DNA of 64,000 bases from NCBI GenBank assembly GCA_035236585.1, contig CP141130.1, forward strand, positions 32,499,501 to 32,563,500, written 5' to 3'. The position numbers were made by a program, and so were the translations under genes. Positions 1-12,297 of this stretch are shown here, piece by piece; within the stretch, counting starts at the first letter, position 1, and the number at the start of each line of letters is the position of its first letter. The stretch is from Warburgia ugandensis. Lineage: Eukaryota; Streptophyta; Magnoliopsida; Canellales; Canellaceae. The notes under the pieces are model-generated. The model made no database searches. It was not told the origin of the DNA and worked only from the letters and a program-made list of their open reading frames with translations.

Positions 1-420
1 GTATTCTCCTCATTTTTCTCCCTTTCCATCATTATTTTCTCTGGCCAATAGCATTCAACGGAGTGTTGGACATCTACCCCTTGATATAAAGTGGGCAGCC
101 TACCCAAAACATCACCACCAATGGGGTTTCAGCATGGTCTCCCCTTTACTCTTCCTACTCGTTGGTCCATTCTTTCTTGAATAGGTTCTCATTGTTTACT
201 AAAGATATCCATAAACAAGGATTGATGTTGGCCTTCGAATGCTTCAAAAGTAAGGGTGATTGTTAGTTGTAGATTTGTCATAGGTTGTTTCTCTTCTCAC
301 CTCCTTTATTTTTCTCCCTTTTCTTCTTAATTTTCTAATATGAAATTGTGTCATAAAGGAGAGTGAGTCACCTTTCATGGGAAATTTATCCAACTCTTAG
401 TGCGGTCCTCTCCTTTGGTT

Positions 421-475
<55 letters not shown>

Positions 476-870
476 TGTATCTTCATGCTGGCCCTGTCTT
501 CAGACTTGCTTTGTTTCAAAAAGGAATCTCATTGTATGTGTATTTAATGTATGTGATTTGAGCTTCCCTTAGAAGCTTCCCAAGGTGGTGGAATACTTGC
601 ATGTATGCATAAGAAGTTCTGTCATCTTTACTAAGAACACCCTCCTTTGAGGTCAATCTTCGCTTTAGGTTTCTAATTGCTCTAACTTTGATAACATCTT
701 AACATTCTAATCCTCCTAGATTTCATGTTTAGTATGTGGGCCCTTGATGTAGCTTGGATTCTAAAGTTACTCTTTTAGGGTTACAATTGCAAAATTTCTT
801 CATTTCTTTCATTTGTACCCTAGACCTATAAAATGTTGAACTAACCCTAATTAGTAATGTTTAAGTTATT
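1..870. repeat. Dispersed repeat, copy A
   Basis: This stretch is a diverged direct copy of 17094-17982. The two share the same order of short blocks, including a CACCAATGGGGTTT block, a GATATCCATAAA block, a GGTGGA(A/T)TACTTGCATGTAT block and a TTGTACCCTA block near the end. The copy starts at or before the window edge. It carries a long GA array that copy B lacks. I do not recognise the family; LTR or other non-coding transposon sequence is likely, and no coding part is visible. Confidence 0.6.
425..473. repeat. (GA)n microsatellite
   Basis: An uninterrupted AG/GA run of about 24 units inside dispersed repeat copy A. The matching place in copy B (about 17549-17560) has only a short degenerate GA stretch, so the array probably grew after the copies separated. 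Confidence 0.95.
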
Positions 871-938
871 TTTTGACGTAAAACTTGCTAATATAGAGGT
901 ATGTATTTAATATTTCTTCATATATCATTATGTAATAT

Positions 939-1024
939 GGAGGTCACAAATTTGAGGTACGGAAATAATCCCTTCCCCTGACCCTCTATATTCAAGAGCT
1001 TCATGCATCGGGTTGCCCTTTTTG
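939..1024 (+). mobile_element. Au-like SINE, 3' part
   Basis: The segment has the pieces of the plant Au SINE 3' half in order: a box-B-like GGTCACAAATTTGAGG, a GGAAATAATCCCTTCCCC block, a GACCCTC block, a weak GAGCTTCATGCATCGGG block and a terminal GGTTGCCC followed by a T run. The 5' part with box A is not recognisable, so it looks truncated. The identification is from memory of the Au family consensus. Confidence 0.5.
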
Positions 1025-1459
1025 TGCTATTAATATGAACTTCTTAGAAGTGAAAGGAATTAACAATTTTGGTGAAAAGATGGTGGAGACAGATAGTGAT
1101 GCCTCGTATCTATTGGTCTATTTGTTAGTGTTGTTGGCATTAGTTGCTCTCATTGCTACTGCAATAATTGATAGTGCATTCTTAGCTATGAAGATACTAA
1201 AACATGGAATGTGCAACAAAATGGGAGATTATTGGATGCATAAGCATTTATTAACATACATTTAGAAGGATATATTTAATCAAATTGATAATGAGACTAT
1301 CATGGAAAAGATCCAAATATGAAGATCCAATAAAGACAATTGTAAACAAGGTAGTGTAATGATAATATTTTATTAAGATTTTCTATTTTAATTTTAGTAT
1401 TTCTTTTACTTTTAAAAGTTTGTGACTTTAGATAACAACAAAAACTTTGCTACTGTGAC
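1025..1459. other. Unassigned stretch
   Basis: I see no supported gene. One 76-codon open frame from 1035 encodes a hydrophobic stretch of about 25 residues, but it has no family signature and lies between transposon remnants. It most likely belongs to an insertion that separates the copia RNase H from the rest of its polyprotein. Confidence 0.4.
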
Positions 1460-1975
1460 ACAAAATCCTAGCTTTGTCCCTAGTCTTTGGTATATTAACA
1501 TAACTCATTTGTAATAAATTCTTATACTGATGCTAATTTTGGAGGTTGTAGAATTGATATAAAGAGTACTAGTGTCACATGTCAATTTCATGATAATATT
1601 TTTTTTTTCTTTCAAAGAAATAAATTCCTTTACACTCTCAACAACCGAAGTGAAGTATATTTTTGCCTAAAGTTATTGCACACAATACATTGAATGAAGC
1701 AACAACTAGAGGATTATAGCATGCTTGTTGATCATGTTCCTATCTTTTATGATAATTCTGGTGCTATAAATTTGTGAAGGAATCTTGTTCAACACTTCAA
1801 AACTAAGCAGATTGAGATTAGACATCACTTGCATAGAGACCATATTCAAAATGGTGATGTCGCTCTTTAATATGTTCCAACTAATAGACAATTAGCAAAT
1901 GATTTTACAAAACCAATAGATGAAGATCAATTTTTTGTAATTCATAAAGAATTTAGTAGGAATGGAATTGTTTAA
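1460..1975 (+). pseudogene. Ty1/copia RNase H fossil (SIRE-like)
   Basis: Conceptual translation shows the hallmark order of a copia RNase H: a GGCRIDIKSTS-type block, an ST-E-like block, a MKQQLEDY block, an IRHH block and a final VPTNRQLADDFTKPID block just before the natural end of the polyprotein. The last two blocks are typical of the SIRE/Maximus lineage. The copy is broken in several places. It is the 3' end of a polyprotein whose upstream domains are not in the window. The same element continues as an env-like region and a probable 3' LTR. Confidence 0.8.
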
Positions 1976-2730
1976 TTCATTAAATCTAAGTATTTATTTG
2001 TTACATGATTTATTTAATTAATTGGATGCTTTCTAATAAAATCCAATGAATTTTAGTTAAAATCATTAATTTCTATGTGCTTTTCCCTTTAATAGTCAAT
2101 TGTCAACACTTCATAATCAACAATCATGTCAAAAACACCAAAAACCCATAAAACAACCCCCAGCCTAAGAGAATAATGGTGATAGTTTACTATCACTCCT
2201 TATGGTAGACTATCAAGTGTGATTTAGGTCAATTTTTGAAATATTTTGGTTGCAATTAAGTATCAACTCCCAATTTTTAGTTTTTAAGAGGGTTTCACAC
2301 AATTTTTATGCAAACAATAGGGTGTAAACTCCTTGTAACTTCATTCTATATCAAATGTTTCATGTCCATTCATCATCCTACATTATTTCTTAAACTTCTC
2401 ATGAATGGTCTTTCCTTGAATCTCAGTCAAATTTTATTCTAAAACCCTTCAAAATGTGATTTAAAGAGTTCCTCATCTACTTTTAGATGCTTACAAGAAG
2501 GAATTCAACATAAAAGAAGAGTAGAAATGAATGTTCAACTAAGGATAGGAGAACAAAACAAAGAGAGGATGAAGAAGAGCAAGAAATTGATCAAACTTGG
2601 TCCAAAATTCCCAAAGGCAAATTCAAGCTATGAAAAAAACATGTCTTCAAGAAGATCATTCAAAGTCATCGATTAAATTCCAAAGTTCCAAAAAAATTTC
2701 CCATTTAAGTATGGTCCAGGAGAATGATAT
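1976..2730 (+). mobile_element. SIRE-like copia, region after pol
   Basis: SIRE-type elements have a spacer and then an env-like gene downstream of RNase H. Here the spacer holds a pair of pyrimidine/purine motifs of the type TGATAGT..ACTATCA (about 2170-2215), which recur near 11530-11710 in the probable LTR. From about 2480 there is lysine-rich sequence that could be the beginning of the env-like region. It is broken off at 2730 by an inserted LTR. Confidence 0.45.
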
Positions 2731-4733
2731 TGTGATTTTTAATTAACTCAAGTGCATGAATTAGTTATAGTATAAGCATGCAATGGAGATCCATCCCACG
2801 AGGAATTGAATGGTTTGTGTGATTAGTTGACCCTTACTTAATCTACTTAACTTAGAAAAAGAAAGTGGTTTTAATCCTAAACTTAATAAAAGAAACTTAG
2901 CATAAATTTAAAACATGGAATATGGAAATTGACTAAAGTAATCATACTCGTATAAAAACTTTCCTAAAACCACCTTTTTTCTAAAAATGAAACTTTCCTA
3001 AATTAAAAGTTCCTAAAAATGGAACTTCCCAAAAATCAATGAAGCAACTTCCTACAACTAACTATGATGTGAGCAATGAATTAACTACTGCTACACTAAG
3101 ATTTACCAACTAAACCAAGCAATCATCAAAGAGATTTCACCCTTGTACCATACGCATGATCCATGGGATGGTGCACACTATTCATGGGTTCAAAAGATGG
3201 CCTAAATTAATGAATTAACATCAAACTAACCTGCAATATAATCATAGTACTCAAACAACCTAAAAATCTAAATGGGTTCCTAATAATTCCAATAAATACT
3301 ATGAATAAGCTGCTGAAAACTAAGCATAGATATTGAATAGAAAAAATTCCAGCAACATGGTATTTGTGAACTCAAATAAAACAAAGCATGGAAATCAACT
3401 TTACAAACACCTTTTGTGTAAGATAAAATTTAGACTTAATGTATTAAGCTACTAGAATTCAAGCATAACAATAATTCGCAAAGAACTTTAGTGATTGAAT
3501 GTCAAAGTATAGGCAAAAGTGGTGCGCATGAACATGTACACAAATCTGGAAATTGTGCACCCTTCAAGAGCCTAAAACTTGATTCAAATCAAGTCTAAAA
3601 CATCTTCTAACAACATTAAATTAAGCACAGATGACATGCCAATGGAACCCAAAAGAAACTTAAGACAAGAAAGGTTAGAAGGATGGGAAATATTCTAAGG
3701 AAAAACAACATGAAATTAGCACTAGAACTAAGCAAAAATCACATAAAAGGTGAAGGGAACTCAAAAGATTTAAGCCACTATTACTCTTGGCTGTCAATAA
3801 CAAAGAAACAATAGCTTAGATCTTATGTGAATAATCCAAAAAAAAAAACTAAGGAGATGAAGCAAAGATTCAAGGGAAAAAATAATGATAATAGGTGAGT
3901 AAGGATAATGGGAATTGATGAATCTAAAGCACCCAAATCACTTGATCTAAAGACCACTATCTCTTGGCTGTCACTACTAGAGATTGCTGATCCTTAGGAA
4001 CAAGGGTCTAACACTGAAATCAAGTGGCAAGCAACATGGAAGATTAAGGAACAAGGCAAGAAAAATAAGCATGGAATCAAAGAACAAAGCAAAAACAAAA
4101 ACAAATGGAACTAAGAGGCCATTAAAACAATGAAGAAGGGAATAACAAGAACTAACCTAAACTTAAAGCACTTCAAGGACACCACAATCAAAATAGGGAG
4201 GTGTGAGACATGGATGACGATGGGCTGCTACAAGGGAGGACGCACTAAGGAGCATTGAAAGGAGAGAGAGGAGGATGCATTGGGGAGAAGAAGAGGAGGA
4301 AGGGTGGAGATGCCTCCCTTTTAAGAGGGGGCATTGTCTCCTTCTTGAAAAATTTAAAAAAATGCAGAACTCCCACTCTTTGATTTATATGGGTGAATGC
4401 TATCTAAAGAAAACCCTACAGAAGAGGTGGGGTGGCAAGGAAAATTAATTAATCTAGGACAAGTAAGAGGACATCTAAGAGGGAAAGCAAGGTGGGAGAT
4501 GCCTACCTTTTAGGAGGGGGTGTCTCCCCCATGCAAAAAGTGTAGAATGACTTAGGAAACTAGAAGGAGATGGGAAAAGGTATGGAGAGAGATAAGAAAG
4601 AGAGAAAGTGATAAGAAAGAGAGGTAGGTGGTGGGTTGGTGTTTGGTTAAGTGAGAGTTTTAGAAATGTGAGAGTCTTAGGTGAAATTTAGAAAGGTGTG
4701 ATGTAAAATTTGTGGTTTCTTTGTATGGTTAGG

Positions 4734-4804
<71 letters not shown>

Positions 4805-5577
4805 GAGAAAATCATGGAAAAAGAAAGGAAATAAGGTAGTTTCTTCCTATTGGTCCACATGCTATCTTATGCAAGTACATTTTCACTCAAATATCTTCCA
4901 ATTATCTTCTTAAAATCCCATGGATGTTTGCTTTTCATTCTCCTCCAATCATGGCCTTTCATGTAGCTTGGCTTAAGTGATGGCTTTCTCTGAGAACTTA
5001 TTTAGCTAGGCTTCATGGCTAGCTTTAGGGACTTTTTTGGCTTGACTTAGTGGATTAACCCCCTTGGCTTTGTTGGCTAGTTAGGCTCCTTAGCTTAGGT
5101 GACTTAAGTGAATCCCATGCAAAGGTATTGGACTTTGCATGGCTTGTGCATGGGCCCACTTTAGTAACCTTTAACTTCCTTACTTGCTTCCTTTGCTTGT
5201 CCTAGATATAATCTTGGACCTTGATCAAAATTTGGATTGATAACATCTAGGCATTGGCTTCCTTATGTATCCTAGTTAGATTAAGAAACCTTATGGATTG
5301 CTTCAATTCCTATCTCAATCCATCTCAGCCATTGGTTCACCATCCCATTGCCTACAAAAGATAAGAAATCCTAACTAAATCCTAATATATATATATATAA
5401 TTATCAACATAGTTACCTTGGATTAGTCTCTAGACATGCAAATTATCAAATATTTGGTTTATTAGGTCAAAAATGCATGTATTATAATTTTTTGCCAAAA
5501 ACCCAAATTTAATACGATAAGTTATAATACATGGGTAACTAATTGGGTGATTTTTATACAAACTTTGACACTTATCA
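2731..5577 (-). mobile_element. Tat/Athila-like LTR, copy 1 (solo)
   Basis: On the minus strand the copy begins TGATAAGTGT and ends in ...ATCACA. It belongs to the family seen at 5761-8012, 24155-36646, 39382-41072 and 50420-53059. Shared marks are a terminal 'CACTTATCA' on the plus strand, a 'TACTAATTGGGT'-like block about 35 bp inside, and a GATCC..CCACGAGGAAT block about 90 bp from the other end. It is 2847 bp long, the longest copy, partly because of a GA array. No internal retrotransposon region adjoins it, so it is a solo LTR or fragment. I found no clean target duplication. Confidence 0.65.
4736..4801. repeat. (GA)n microsatellite
   Basis: About 32 uninterrupted GA/AG units inside LTR copy 1. 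The other LTR copies of this family lack it, so it expanded after insertion. It accounts for the arginine/glutamate-repeat open frame here, which is not a gene. Confidence 0.95.
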
Positions 5578-5582
5578 AATGG

Positions 5583-5755
5583 GATTGGAATGATTTCTAT
5601 CTTTAAATGTGTGGTATTTCTTAAGATTGATTAGGCTATTCTACTCCTATTTGAGACGTGTAAAAGACAATAGAAAAATTAAATATTATGTGAAAGGAGT
5701 ATACATCAATTAGGATATTGAATTTGTTACTAAGGAATTGGAGTCCCTAAGAAGA
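5583..5755 (+). pseudogene. Env-like fragment of SIRE-like copia
   Basis: The 180-bp spacer between the two inserted LTRs is not LTR sequence. Its translation resembles the retrotransposon-type block that reads 'LFYSYLR...YVKGV', common in env-like or gag-like plant transposon proteins. It fits as the middle of the same env-like region seen before 2730 and after 8018. The reading is an inference from motif likeness. Confidence 0.4.
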
Positions 5756-5760
5756 AACCT

Positions 5761-8012
5761 TGTGTAGCTTTAAAATTACTTGCAAGTGCACAAATCAATT
5801 ATAGTACATGCAAGAGTGAGGTTGATCCGACAAGGAATCTCATAGATTTGTATGTTGGTTGAATCTTTATTAAATCACTTATGAATGTAAATAACATGGA
5901 AGTAGAAACGTGCATGGAATTAGAAACTACAACTAAAGAAACTTTTCTAAATTTAAGGATCTTGAATGAACTTAGAAACTTTCCTAACTAACATGCATTC
6001 AACAAAAGAATCTAATGCAAACTACAATGAATTTATAATATAGGAAAGTTAAACAAGCATGAAATGGAAACTTTCTAAAAAATACAAAAATTTAGACACT
6101 TTCTAAACTAATCTAAGATGCAAGAAAATAAACAAACTAATGAAGAACAAAACCTAGCCATGAATTAAACCTAAAATGCTAATAAAGGAATCAACAAGCA
6201 ACACGATGCACATGAACCTTATAATAGAAAGTATGCATGGTGCGCATGGAATCTAAGATGGAAAGAATGCATGTAATAAACTAGAATGGAATGCAAGAAC
6301 TAATGAAGATTGCACAAATAAAAGTAAACATGAAGAATACTATTCAATCAACCATGATAAGCAAGATTTAAAGAAATTAAATTAACCATGAAAAGTGCCA
6401 TAATTCAAGAAGATTAAGCAAGAGACAAACTTGATTTCATGGAATGTAAAATATACAAGTGTGGTGTACATAAAGATTGAACATAAAAATAAGAACTCTC
6501 AACTTCAAACTCAAGTTGAATACTATCCAGCAAGGGCCATGCATGTGAACCAAGAAGAGGATTGCATTAGACAAGGAAATCAACTTGGTAACAAATAAGA
6601 GAATAACCAACAAAAGGGCAAGGAAATCAAAGAAATAAGAAATATATCCAAAGGCTACTATCTCTTGGCTATCACTATAAGAGATTAATGGCCTTTGGAT
6701 GAAAAGATCTAAAGCACTAAACTAAAGTCAAACACAATAGAACTCAAGTAAGGAATTAGATGCATGGAACTAAGAAGTAAAGAAAAGAAACATGGAAAGA
6801 AAAGATGTAATGAATCAACCTAAAAAAAGACTTGCAACACAAGGAAGAAGGAGGGGTGGAACATCAAGGGAAAGCAATCAAGGAGGGAGGCGTGGAGGCT
6901 TCACCTAGGGGGAAAGAGTGCATTGAAATCCTAAGAGCATCTCCAAGGTGGAGGCATGGAGAAGAATGGAAGGGAGATGGGGGTTGGCATGGAAGACCAG
7001 CCCAAAAGTGGGGTGTGGAATTCATTATGGGAAAAACTTGGAGGACCTCCTCTCTTTTATATGATGTTCCATATTTTCTAAAAAGACAAGATTTTATAGA
7101 ATTCTATCCCTAGGAAAATAGGAAAGAAATAATATCTAGGATAGAGATAACATAGGATAGGTAACTAAAAAAGAGAATTAGAAGTAGGACTCTAGAAAGG
7201 TGCTAGGAAACTTGGGAACTAGGAAGGCAAGTGGAAGGTGGGAAGTGGCATTCAAAAGGGAGCCTTAAGGGGGGAGGCCCCACTTTTCAAGGAAGATGAA
7301 CTCCCACCTTGCTTAAGGTGTTATTCATGTGGGAGATTGGAAAGAGAGAGAAAAGAGGGAGAAAGGGAGAGAAAGATGGGAAGAAGATAGAGAATGGGCT
7401 CTTCTATGATTGGTCCACTTAGCATGCTACCTTACCATGTGATAATCTTTGCTAATCATCTCTTGCATTTTTAAATTTTTGCATAGTTTAATTGCTTCAA
7501 AAATTCTTTCAATTGTGTGGTTCCATGTGGCATGGCTTAAATGGCTTCAATGCTCACTTTAATGACTCATTGCTTGGTGGCTTGAATGGCTTAGTCTCTT
7601 AGCTAGATGGCTTGCATGGCTTAGGTGACTTAGGTGGCTTACATGGTTCCAATTGTCAAGCAAAACTAGTGGACATACATGAATTGTGCATGGTCCCTTC
7701 TAGTCACCTTTATTTCCTCCACTAAGTTGATTTTGATCCTCAATTCACATATTGATTGATCTCAACCGTTGGATCATCATCTTAGCACCTACAACAGATT
7801 AAAAACCCTAACTAAATCTCAAAAAATAATGATTATTAACATACTTACTCTAGATTAGCTCCTGAACCTGTAAAATATCAAACTTTTGAATCATTAGCTC
7901 AAATACAAGTGTTACAAATTTTGAAAAAAAACCTATACTTTTTTGCACTATAATTTATAACACATTGACTACTAATTGGGTACTTTTTTATACAAAATTG
8001 AACACTTATCCA
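5761..8012 (-). mobile_element. Tat/Athila-like solo LTR, copy 2
   Basis: Ends are TG...CA and are flanked by a perfect 5-bp target duplication AACCT (5756-5760 and 8013-8017). Length is 2252 bp. The family marks listed for copy 1 are all present, in the same orientation. With a target duplication and no internal region, it is best explained as a solo LTR left by recombination between the two LTRs of a former element. Confidence 0.8.
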
Positions 8013-8017
8013 AACCT

Positions 8018-8720
8018 TAGAATGTATATGGCATGGATAAGCATATTGTTATTAGGACTACCTATTAAGATGCAAATGTTGTAATTGAGAAAACTATTAA
8101 GATTTAGAGATTGTTTATGGTGATGAGTATCCACCATCATAGTATGCTACGTTCTTGCACCCAAGGTGGGTATCATTGTAATTATCAATAATTTAGAGGT
8201 GTTTCTCATGTATAGGATATTAGTAGACAGCCTATTAACTTGGCTAGATTATTCATTCATCATTACATAAGGAAATGGGAGTACAAAGAATGTCCTCTTG
8301 TGTACACCATGTAACTTTCAAGACTAATGAGGCCTTTCAGAGTCATTACATTGGAGAATTCACAATGGATCAATTTAACATTGCTTGTTCGTATAGAATG
8401 AAATTTAAGTTTTTTAATGGGCAATTAATAAGAGAGGGTGAAACAATGGCTGAAGAAGAAGATAATGAAGAAGATAATGAAGAAGAATCTTAAGGAGTGA
8501 GTCAAGCCCTTCTACATTGACTTTTGCACTTGATCTAAGAATGCAACTTACAGACAAGATGGATTTACCATTAAGCAAGGTGGAAAGCATGGATACTCAG
8601 TTCACTCTTGGATTAGACACCAAGAATGATAAAGTTGAAAATTTAGAAAGGGACATGAAAGACTTGATGATCAATGCTTCTTCCATTGGGAACAAATTAA
8701 AGGTTGCAGGGTTTTAAAAG
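8018..8720 (+). pseudogene. Env-like region of SIRE-like copia, 3' part
   Basis: Two short open stretches (8275-8493 and 8517-8717) lie in the region expected for the env-like gene of SIRE-type elements. The first ends in an acidic run of alternating glutamate, aspartate and asparagine. The second is heptad-rich and looks like a coiled coil. Both features are usual at the C-terminal part of these proteins. The gene is broken and is interrupted upstream by two inserted LTRs. Confidence 0.45.
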
Positions 8721-9194
8721 CTATTAACTAGTCTTGTTTTCAAAATTTGGAGGAGTTCCTTATGACATTGTTGATCTTTTGTTTTTGAGTCTATTGCATG
8801 TTTTAGAGTCTTGATTCTTCATGATTAGAGTCATTACATATTTATGTTTTGAGTCATGAGTCACTTTGTCTTGAGTCTATTTATCTATGTAAATTCATGC
8901 ACTTAAAATTTTATTTCAATGAAATTGAAGTTCTTGTTATTTCCTATTTAGTTAAATTAACACTTGAATATTTAAATTATCTATATTGAATAGATTCATT
9001 TCTTTAAAATTGAAGTGTGAGTTAGGGATTTGTATTATATGCTTAATTATCTTTCTCTCCTCTTTAATACACCTATTTTATCACTTTTCCTTATCATGTA
9101 TACATTTCTTAGGGGGAGTTTGCCACTTTGCTTATAGCATATCTTTGTAATATTCTCCATTGTTTATTTTGACAAAAAAGAATGAGAGGAATTA

Positions 9195-11828
9195 TCAAAA
9201 GAAAAGAGTAGAAAATGTTATTTTTGCAAATGCTATTTGAGAATGCTCATGAATGTTAAGCACTATGACTTCTTAAATGTTTATGAATGGTATTTTAAAA
9301 ATTCAAGGAGACTTATTTGCCTAAAATTTAAATTCCAATCTTTCATTTCAAGGTTTTGTCATATTAAAAAAAAACAAAAGATGGTTGTGCCTTTTTCTCT
9401 CTGCTTTTGATGATAACAAAACCCTTTTCTTATGATTTAACCACATTACTTGAGTGTGCATGTGCATTGGGAACACAAGATAAATAGTCAAGATCATCTA
9501 AGAAGCTTTAGTCCATGTTAAAATGATCCACCATTCAAAGCCTTCCAAGATGATCAAAGGTCATTATCAAGTTAAATTTGAGCTATATGTGAAGTTCCAA
9601 GTCATGTTGATGTTAAGAAATAAAGCTCATGAACGACATTGTTGTGGCCTTTCAATCATTTTGAATGGTTATGTAGAATTCTTGCTCATTCATACATGAT
9701 GATTATTATAACTATATCATGGATAATTACTAAAACATTGTTGTTTCTTATATACATTCTAAAGGTGATTCATGTTATAGAACTAAGATCATTGTTTATC
9801 GTGTGATGTAGTTAGCTAATGATCATAAACTCGCTAGTCCACCACTTGTGAAAATGAGAACACCTCTTAACATGAGCAGATGTCTAAGATGAGGCCAACC
9901 ACAAGGAGGGTACATTGCTTTGATCCTTTGGGAGATCACAATGAACATATGCATGTTCATATGTCAAGATGAGATGTATGATATATATGAGATAGATAAT
10001 CCAAGTAATGGTGGACTTTGTCCTACTTAATATAATTATTCTTTCATATACCTAGAGCAAGATTGCTTTTAGCTTTTTGCATTTACACTATGATATGTAT
10101 ATCATACCACATGTGCTAGAGAGACTACTACCTACATGTACAAGATTGATCACTATTTATATTACCTTGGGAGAAGTTGGTCTTGTAGGTGACCCTTGTG
10201 CCCATAGCAACCCCTTCACTTTGTTAGGATGTTAATGTTTGGTGTACTTCGCATGTTTTGTACCATGATAGATGCACTCAGTTGGGACATTGCTGGGAAG
10301 CAACTAGACAAATATTGAATAACATTTGTGCTCAATAAATATTTCATGATATTATATCATGATTGATGCAAATCAAATGCTTCTAGAAATTTTTGAACTA
10401 TTTTATAAATATTTATATATAGTTAAATATATTTATTTGTAAATTTAGAGTTTACAAAAGTCTATTTACTTAATAAGTGTATAAGTGCAGGCTAAATCTC
10501 TAAGCTTGGCCTGTATTGGATAGTAACTAATTTACTTTGATATATGTCATGTAGATCTAGGACAAGCTAAATGGAGTTGGGATGCTACTATATTGATTAG
10601 ATGGGGATTTTCTGTAATACTTTCTAAGTTGAGAAGTGTTTGATCTAGAAGGTCTTACCCAATTACTTCTCATTATGAGAGATTAGAAACATGGAAACAA
10701 CAACTTGCAAAAATGCAAGCTAAGGCTACATATTATAGACTCTTTGTGGTCCTTCCCTTCCCTAGACCCCACATATGCATAAGCTTTGTGTACTAGATGC
10801 CTATATGAGAGATCAAATTAAAATGTTTATGTGAGACCATAAGGTTTAGTTGAATGTCATTTGATTGAGAAGAATGTAACCAAGTATCTTACGTATTACA
10901 GATGATGACCATATTGTAAGTACAAAAGATATTTGTTACTTTATTCATTCATGGGAAACTATAATACTTGAGAAAAGAAGAGAGAGATTGATAATCTCTA
11001 ATAACAAAGATTTTAAGGGTATTTTTATAAATTGGTTAATTCTAATTAAAGTTATTTGAATGAAACTTTTCTTAGAATTAAGAAACATAAGGAGTTCTAT
11101 TTTAATGGAACTTTGACTAGAATTAGGCAACCTAAGTAGAGTTTTATTTAAACTCATGTAGAGTTTTTGCTAGGGTGTGCGTGGATAAAAAAAGAAAATC
11201 CCAACTTTCTCTTCTCTCTTCCCTTAGCTTTCATTGTAGTATCTCTTTCTAGTCTTATTGGTCCATCTTCTACACCCTGAGATCTAATAGGTGTATAGTT
11301 ATAAGCGCCAAAGTGGTGCACATACAACAACCCATTGGAGTACCCACCATCTTCTACTCCTTTATTAAAGTAATTTTTCCTTGATAATTGACATGATTAC
11401 ACTTTTGGTTCGAATATTCAAAAAATAATTTTAAGGTTCACATCCATGTGCATGACACAATCTATTAGCCCAATCATTTCGAAATGGTTCCCATGCAAGG
11501 TCAAGTCATCAAGGATGGCAAATAGCCAATTTAAGTGAAAATGAACTTGTGATAGCTGACTACCATTAGCAAGTCTACATTGCTCAAGAAATTGATGATT
11601 TGTTGATAGTCACCTATTAAGGCTTGATAGTCAACTATCACATTATGAATTGTTGTTATAAGGCTTGGTAGTTGATTGTCAAGGTGTGATAGTCAACTAT
11701 TAGTGCATTGATTGGGTCAACAACTATTTTTGCATCAAATTGCATGCTAATCAAAGGGGAATTTTAAATTTTGAGATTGTTTTACCTTGGGATTTGAATT
11801 TCTACTATCTATATTTGTTTAGAATGGT
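9195..11828 (+). mobile_element. Probable SIRE-like 3' LTR with a nested insertion
   Basis: A purine-rich tract near 9165-9195 could be the polypurine tract. A TTTTGATGATAACAAAA block (about 9410) and repeated TAGTCAACTATCA motifs (about 11580-11700) are typical of SIRE-lineage LTRs. Between about 9630 and 11400 the text is different: it reads like another copia LTR, with a U5-like pyrimidine stretch near 11200. I could not fix either boundary, and no family assignment for the inner piece is firm. Confidence 0.35.
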
Positions 11829-11832
11829 AATA

Positions 11833-12167
11833 TATGTGCCCCTCACTAAATAGTGTAAATAATATAACTATAAGTGGACCCAAATTTTTGAAGATCCAAA
11901 TGATTCACAAAATTGATTTTGACTTAGATGAGCTATGCTCCAAAGTTCTAGTGCATTGAATGATCTTAGAACAATTTCTTTTAGTTGTAAAATGGATAGT
12001 TAGTTTCAATGTCATTTTACAACTAAATAAAATAGTGGTTAGGATCATTTAACATATCAAAATTTTAGAGATAAGAAGAGAGCAAAATTGTGAACCATTT
12101 AGATCTTCAAAAATCTCAGTCCATTAGTAGTTATAGCCATTTTATAATATTTAGTGAGGGTCTCATA
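11833..12167. mobile_element. Foldback MITE
   Basis: The segment folds on itself along almost its whole length. Its 20-bp ends match inverted at 18 of 20 positions (TATG.G.CCCTCACTAAATA). The arms run 11833-11994 and 12013-12167 around an 18-bp loop, with arm tips TTTTAGTTGTAAAATG against CATTTTACAACTAA. The 335-bp length and full-length inverted structure are typical of a non-autonomous DNA transposon. I saw no convincing target duplication, so the superfamily is open. Confidence 0.75.
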
Positions 12168-12270
12168 GGAAAAAGGGTGCATACAACACTACCCATTTTT
12201 TATTTCGTAATAGCTATATCATCCTCCAATCAATGGAAAAGCTCCCAACAATCATAATCAAGCCATTAGA

Positions 12271-12292
12271 TGTGTGTGTGTGTGTGTGTGTG
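12271..12292. repeat. (TG)n microsatellite
   Basis: Eleven TG units directly beside the left end of the CACTA element. Confidence 0.95.
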
Positions 12293-12297
12293 CACAT

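Noticed and set aside
1035-1265. 76-codon frame with a hydrophobic segment
   Set aside because: No family signature, promoter or splice context, and it lies between transposon remnants.
4710-4913. Open frame with arginine/glutamate repeats
   Set aside because: It is a translation of the (GA)n microsatellite at 4736-4801; the similar frame at 15446-15652 comes from the CT array.
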